This document shows, one piece after another, positions 6,020 through 9,170 of a stretch of DNA of 9,170 nucleotides. The stretch is from contig JASHUD010000135.1 of NCBI GenBank assembly GCA_030040215.1, positions 1 through 9,170 of the forward strand, read 5' to 3'. The DNA comes from Methylovirgula sp. (lineage in GTDB: Bacteria > Pseudomonadota > Alphaproteobacteria > Rhizobiales > Beijerinckiaceae). The position numbers were made by a program, and so were the translations under genes. The notes under the pieces were generated by a model. It was not told where the DNA came from. It searched no databases and saw only the letters and a program-made list of their open reading frames with translations. Position 1 is the stretch's first letter; each line of letters starts with the position of its first letter.

Positions 6020-7612
6020 ATGTTCGCCAGGACCGATCTCGCAGCCCGTATCGGTGCGTTCGTCGCTTCGGCGCTAGTCGCAGTGTTGCTCGCCGGCTGC
6101 AGCGAAGAACCCGACCATATCCTCACCAGCCGCGCCGAGCAGCCGCTTTCGCCGCAAATGCTGGCGCTCATGCAGGAAAAAGGGACCACGCCCGCGGCGC
6201 CGATGCTTATCCGCACCTACAAGAAGGAAGCCGAGTTCGAAATCTGGAAAATGCGGTCGGATGGGCGATACGCATTGCTGAAGACCTATCCGATGTGCCG
6301 TTGGTCCGGCCAGCTCGGCCCGAAGCACCATGAAGGCGATCGGCAGGTGCCCGAGGGGTTTTATTGGATCACGCCTGCACAGATGAACCCCAATTCCGAG
6401 TATTATCTCTCCTTCAACGTCGGCTATCCCAACGCTTACGACCGCGCCCACGGCGCTACCGGCGAATCGATCATGGTGCATGGCGCCTGTTCTTCGGCCG
6501 GCTGTTTTTCGATGACCGACGAGCAGATCGCCGAGATTTACGCTGTCGCGCGCGAGGCTTTCGCCGGGGGGCAACGCGAAATCCAGATGCAATCTCTGCC
6601 GTTCCATATGACTCCCGAGAACTTTGCCAAATACCGGCTCGATCCGAACATCGCTTTTTGGAAGGAGCTGAAGACCGGCAGCGACAATTTTGAAGCTACC
6701 CGACAGGAGGTCGCGGTCGGAGTCTGCGGAGGTCATTATGTTTTCAACGCCGAACCGGTGAACGGCGGAGAGTTGGATCCGACCGGCGCCTGCCCTGAGC
6801 TGAAGCGCGACCCGATGGTGGAAGCCGAAGTCGCGGCGAAGCAAAAACGCGACGATGCGAAGATCGCCGAACTTGTCGCGGAAGGCGTGAAGCCGGTCCA
6901 CACGGTCTATGCCGATGGCGGACAGAACCCACATTTTGCCTCGCTGCACGGCGACGTAAGCCGACCCGAGGCGCTCGCCGAGGGTCCGATCGACGTTGCC
7001 ATCAACGCCAAACACAAAACGCCGACCCCGGCCCAACTGAAAGCCGCCGAGGCAAAGGATCTCGCCGAAGCCAAGGCGGAAGAGAAGAGAGCGGCGGCGT
7101 TGCGCGAAGCGCGCGCCGCGTCGGAGAATGCCGATAAGCCCGATGCCGGCCAGGCCGACGTCGGCTCGCAGCCTGCCGCTGCGCCATCGCCTGCGCCGCA
7201 GCCGGCCGCCTCCGACAATTCGATCTTGCACCATCTGTTTGGCACGCCGCAGTCGAACCCGCCGGCGCCCGCACAGGCAACTGCCCAACCCCCTGCCCAA
7301 GAGCAGGCGACCGAGCCGGCCATGACCGACAACAGCGCGTTCTACGAGCAGACACAGCCGCGATCTATGCGGGCCGCGCAAGATTCGACGGATGCTTCCG
7401 TCGGGGCTACCGGCGGATCGGATGCGACCCCGCCGCTGCGCAAACAGGCGCAAACGTCCGACATGGCGCAGCAAACAAACGCCGCGCCGCCCGATGCGAC
7501 TTCGCAGCCCGCGCAGCAGGCGCAAGCGCCCGCGCAAAACAACAATGCTTTCAGCGGGGCGGCGGCAATGCTCAAGCAGGGCTTCTCGGCCCTGACCACG
7601 CCAAACCAATAA
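6020..7612 (+). CDS. YafK-like L,D-transpeptidase-family lipoprotein with disordered tail
   Basis: A 530-residue envelope protein. Residues 1-27 are a lipoprotein signal (hydrophobic stretch, then LLAGC; lipidated Cys27). Residues about 55-250 form a YkuD/YafK-type catalytic domain with His154 and catalytic Cys162 in MVHGACSSAGCFSM. Relatives either form 3-3 peptidoglycan crosslinks, attach outer-membrane proteins to peptidoglycan, or, as in E. coli YafK/DpaA, release Lpp; the sequence alone does not choose. The last 200 residues are not catalytic: an Ala/Lys/Glu coiled-coil-like stretch (about 334-372), then a Pro/Ala/Gln-rich region likely to be disordered and perhaps able to span the periplasm. 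ATG at 6020 is chosen over TTG at 5981 because it gives a compact signal peptide and has AAGAG at 8 nt. It converges on the metal-transporter permease with a 12-bp gap. Confidence 0.88.
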   Translation: MFARTDLAARIGAFVASALVAVLLAGCSEEPDHILTSRAEQPLSPQMLALMQEKGTTPAAPMLIRTYKKEAEFEIWKMRSDGRYALLKTYPMCRWSGQLGPKHHEGDRQVPEGFYWITPAQMNPNSEYYLSFNVGYPNAYDRAHGATGESIMVHGACSSAGCFSMTDEQIAEIYAVAREAFAGGQREIQMQSLPFHMTPENFAKYRLDPNIAFWKELKTGSDNFEATRQEVAVGVCGGHYVFNAEPVNGGELDPTGACPELKRDPMVEAEVAAKQKRDDAKIAELVAEGVKPVHTVYADGGQNPHFASLHGDVSRPEALAEGPIDVAINAKHKTPTPAQLKAAEAKDLAEAKAEEKRAAALREARAASENADKPDAGQADVGSQPAAAPSPAPQPAASDNSILHHLFGTPQSNPPAPAQATAQPPAQEQATEPAMTDNSAFYEQTQPRSMRAAQDSTDASVGATGGSDATPPLRKQAQTSDMAQQTNAAPPDATSQPAQQAQAPAQNNNAFSGAAAMLKQGFSALTTPNQ

Positions 7613-7624
7613 GCGCCGGGAAGC

Positions 7625-8446
7625 TTAGACGGGCTGTAAGACCCGCGGGCGCCGCGGCAGCACCGCAAGAAGATAAACTGCGACGCTCAATGCCGTGATC
7701 CAAAAACTGCTCGGCCAATCCGTATAAAAAGCGAGCGTGATGCCGCCCCAGGCTTCGACGAGCGCCAAGCCGGCCGAGAGCAGGACGCCGGTGGTCACGG
7801 CGCTTGTCCACTGTTGTGCCGCCGCGGCCGGCCCGATCATCAGCGCGAAGACCAGCAGCACGCCGACGATCTGCGCGCATTCGGCGGTCGTCAGCGCGAC
7901 GATCGCCAGAAACAGCACGCCATAGACGCGCAACGACACGCCCTTCGCTTCGGCAAGCTCCGGTTGCAGGCTCGCAAAGAGAAGCGGCCGCGAGATAATG
8001 GCGAGCATCGCGAGGCTCACGGCGCCGAGGCCGAGCAGCGTATAGACCGTCGAAACGTCGACCGCCAGCACGTTGCCGAACAGAAGCGTCGTCGCTTGTG
8101 TCGCAAACGCCGTGTAGAAATGCAGAAACAGCAGGCCGAGCGCCAGCGCGAAGGCGAGCACGAGACCGATCGCCACGTCGCGCTGCGCCAGACGCTCGCC
8201 GAAGAAACCCATGGCAATGCCTGCGGCCATGGTCATCAGCACCAGACCCCAGAGCGGCGCTATGCCGATCAGCACGGCGCCGGTCGCGCCCGTAAACCCC
8301 ACATGCGCCAACGCATGACCGGCAAATGTCTGGCCGCGCAATACAAGAAAATAGCCGACGCTGCCGGAAAGAAGCGCGACGATCGTCGCCGCTGCAAACG
8401 CGTTGCGCATGAAGTCGTATTCAAATATGGCCAACGTGCTCTCCAT
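7625..8446 (-). CDS. ABC-3 family metal (zinc/manganese-type) transporter permease
   Basis: A 273-residue integral inner-membrane protein with about seven or eight hydrophobic segments, typical of the ZnuB/MntB/AztB permease family (usual length 260-290). LVLRGQTFAGHALAHVGFTGATGA near residues 35-55 matches the conserved early loop, and EAKGVSLRVYGVLFLAIVALTTAECAQIVGVLLVFALMIGPAAAA is the characteristic second-half block. It moves a divalent metal, most likely zinc or manganese, delivered by a periplasmic binding protein not in this window. ATG at 8446 overlaps the upstream ATPase gene by 26 bp; ATG at 8455 or 8500 is also possible, but the latter adds a Thr/Asn-rich head unlike the family. 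The overlap suggests translational coupling. Confidence 0.92.
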   Translation of the reverse strand: MESTLAIFEYDFMRNAFAAATIVALLSGSVGYFLVLRGQTFAGHALAHVGFTGATGAVLIGIAPLWGLVLMTMAAGIAMGFFGERLAQRDVAIGLVLAFALALGLLFLHFYTAFATQATTLLFGNVLAVDVSTVYTLLGLGAVSLAMLAIISRPLLFASLQPELAEAKGVSLRVYGVLFLAIVALTTAECAQIVGVLLVFALMIGPAAAAQQWTSAVTTGVLLSAGLALVEAWGGITLAFYTDWPSSFWITALSVAVYLLAVLPRRPRVLQPV

Positions 8447-9170
8447 GCGCCGCATGTCCGTGGCCGGCTTCGTGCCGGTGTTCGTCGTGCTCGACGTCAT
8501 GGCTGCCGGACATGACGAAGATCCGGCCCTGGACGCGGATCACGTCGATCGCGGAGCCGTAAAGGCGCGAGAGAACCGGCGCGGTGATCACATCGTCGAT
8601 TGCGCCGAGCGCGGCTTGTCCGTTGCCGAGATAGAGCACCTGGTCGATCGCTCCGAGCAGCGGATTGATCTCATGGGCGCTGAAGAGAACGGTGATCCCA
8701 AGCTCGTTTTGCAACGCTTTCACCAATTCGACCACTTCCTGCTGATGGCGCGGGTCGAGGCTGATCAACGGCTCGTCGAGCAAAAGCAATTGCGGGCGGC
8801 CGATAAGTGTCTGGGCGAGCAGCAGACGCTGCCGTTCCCCGCCCGAGACCTCGGCGAGCGGCCGGCGGGCGAGCTTGCCGGCGCCGACAAGATCGAGGGC
8901 GCGTCCGATTTCCGCCCGCGTCTCGTGTCCGAGGATCGGTAAGCCGAGCCGATGGCCGCTCGCGACGCTGGCCACGAAATCCCAACCGCTCAACCGGGTC
9001 CCTTGCGGGGCGGCGCCCAGAACTTGCGGCATATAGCCGACGGAGGGATTGCCGCGCGTTGCGGGCTGTCCCAGCACGCGGATCGTGCCGTGACTGGGCG
9101 CCACGAGTCCGAGAATGGCGCGCATCAGCGTCGTCTTACCCGCGCCGTTCGCGCCGAGCACGCCCACGAA
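8421..9170 (-). CDS. Metal ABC transporter ATPase, ZnuC-like, with His-rich C-terminus (5' end outside window)
   Basis: The frame is open to the window edge, and about 30 N-terminal residues are probably missing. All ATPase motifs are present: Walker A GANGAGKTT, Q-loop MPQ, signature VSGGERQR, Walker B LLLLDEP, D-loop SLD and H-loop SAH. It is the cytoplasmic motor for the overlapping downstream permease. After the normal domain, the last 30 residues hold nine histidines mixed with Asp and Glu (HDVEHDEHRHEAGHGHAAHG), a likely zinc- or nickel-binding tail. That supports a zinc role but is not proof. The remaining operon members (a binding protein, perhaps a regulator) may lie beyond position 9170. 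Confidence 0.93.
   Translation of the reverse strand, partial: FVGVLGANGAGKTTLMRAILGLVAPSHGTIRVLGQPATRGNPSVGYMPQVLGAAPQGTRLSGWDFVASVASGHRLGLPILGHETRAEIGRALDLVGAGKLARRPLAEVSGGERQRLLLAQTLIGRPQLLLLDEPLISLDPRHQQEVVELVKALQNELGITVLFSAHEINPLLGAIDQVLYLGNGQAALGAIDDVITAPVLSRLYGSAIDVIRVQGRIFVMSGSHDVEHDEHRHEAGHGHAAHGEHVGHI

Noticed and set aside
6074..7609. Minus-strand open frame of 511 codons opposite the transpeptidase gene
   Set aside because: It is Arg/Gly-rich and motif-free, and is fully explained as the shadow of a gene with lipobox and catalytic HGxCxSxGC motifs.
7814..8515. Plus-strand frame of 233 codons opposite the permease gene
   Set aside because: Arg/His/Gln-rich composition typical of an antisense frame; the opposite strand is a standard ABC-3 permease.

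Overview
The window is GC-rich chromosomal DNA of an alphaproteobacterium. The gene set points to Hyphomicrobiales (Rhizobiales): an RcdA-type CtrA-degradation adaptor, a TrcR/DUF1013 regulator, a cysteine-free L31 and an ScfR-type regulator facing isocitrate lyase. A Beijerinckiaceae or Methylocystaceae-like host is possible, but that is a guess. No phage, transposase, CRISPR, tRNA or rRNA was seen. Most of the content looks like core genome.

Layout. Positions 1-336 hold the C-terminal part of a TetR/CecR-like regulator whose last codons and stop lie inside the first of two tandem REP-like palindromic repeats (319-443 and 476-598). Next is a carbon-metabolism pair. An ScfR/RamB-family regulator (612-2054, minus) is divergent from aceA, isocitrate lyase (2257-3552, plus). 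The roughly 200 bp between them contains two strong palindromes and weak promoter candidates, the expected layout for a regulator controlling the glyoxylate shunt and itself. A hairpin-rich spacer with a good alphaproteobacterial promoter then leads to rpmE, ribosomal protein L31 (3655-3885).

The middle section is a cell-cycle neighbourhood. rcdA (3898-4419, minus) is followed by a 292-bp spacer with a textbook hairpin terminator and a candidate minus-strand small RNA carrying a CCUCCCC (anti-Shine-Dalgarno-like) segment. Then come a small DUF1192 protein (4712-4918, minus) and trcR (5163-5873, plus). The trcR upstream region has an unusual 9-bp inverted repeat enclosing a G-rich core.

The right section holds a YafK-like L,D-transpeptidase lipoprotein with a long disordered tail (6020-7612, plus). 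It converges, with a 12-bp gap, on a metal ABC transporter (minus): an ABC-3 permease (7625-8446) overlapping the end of an ATPase with a histidine-rich tail (8421-9170, cut by the window edge).

I found no convincing new multi-gene system. The items most worth checking are the candidate small RNA, the scfR-aceA operator region, the TrcR protein with two HTH-like modules and the palindrome before it, and the tandem repeats at the end of the TetR gene.
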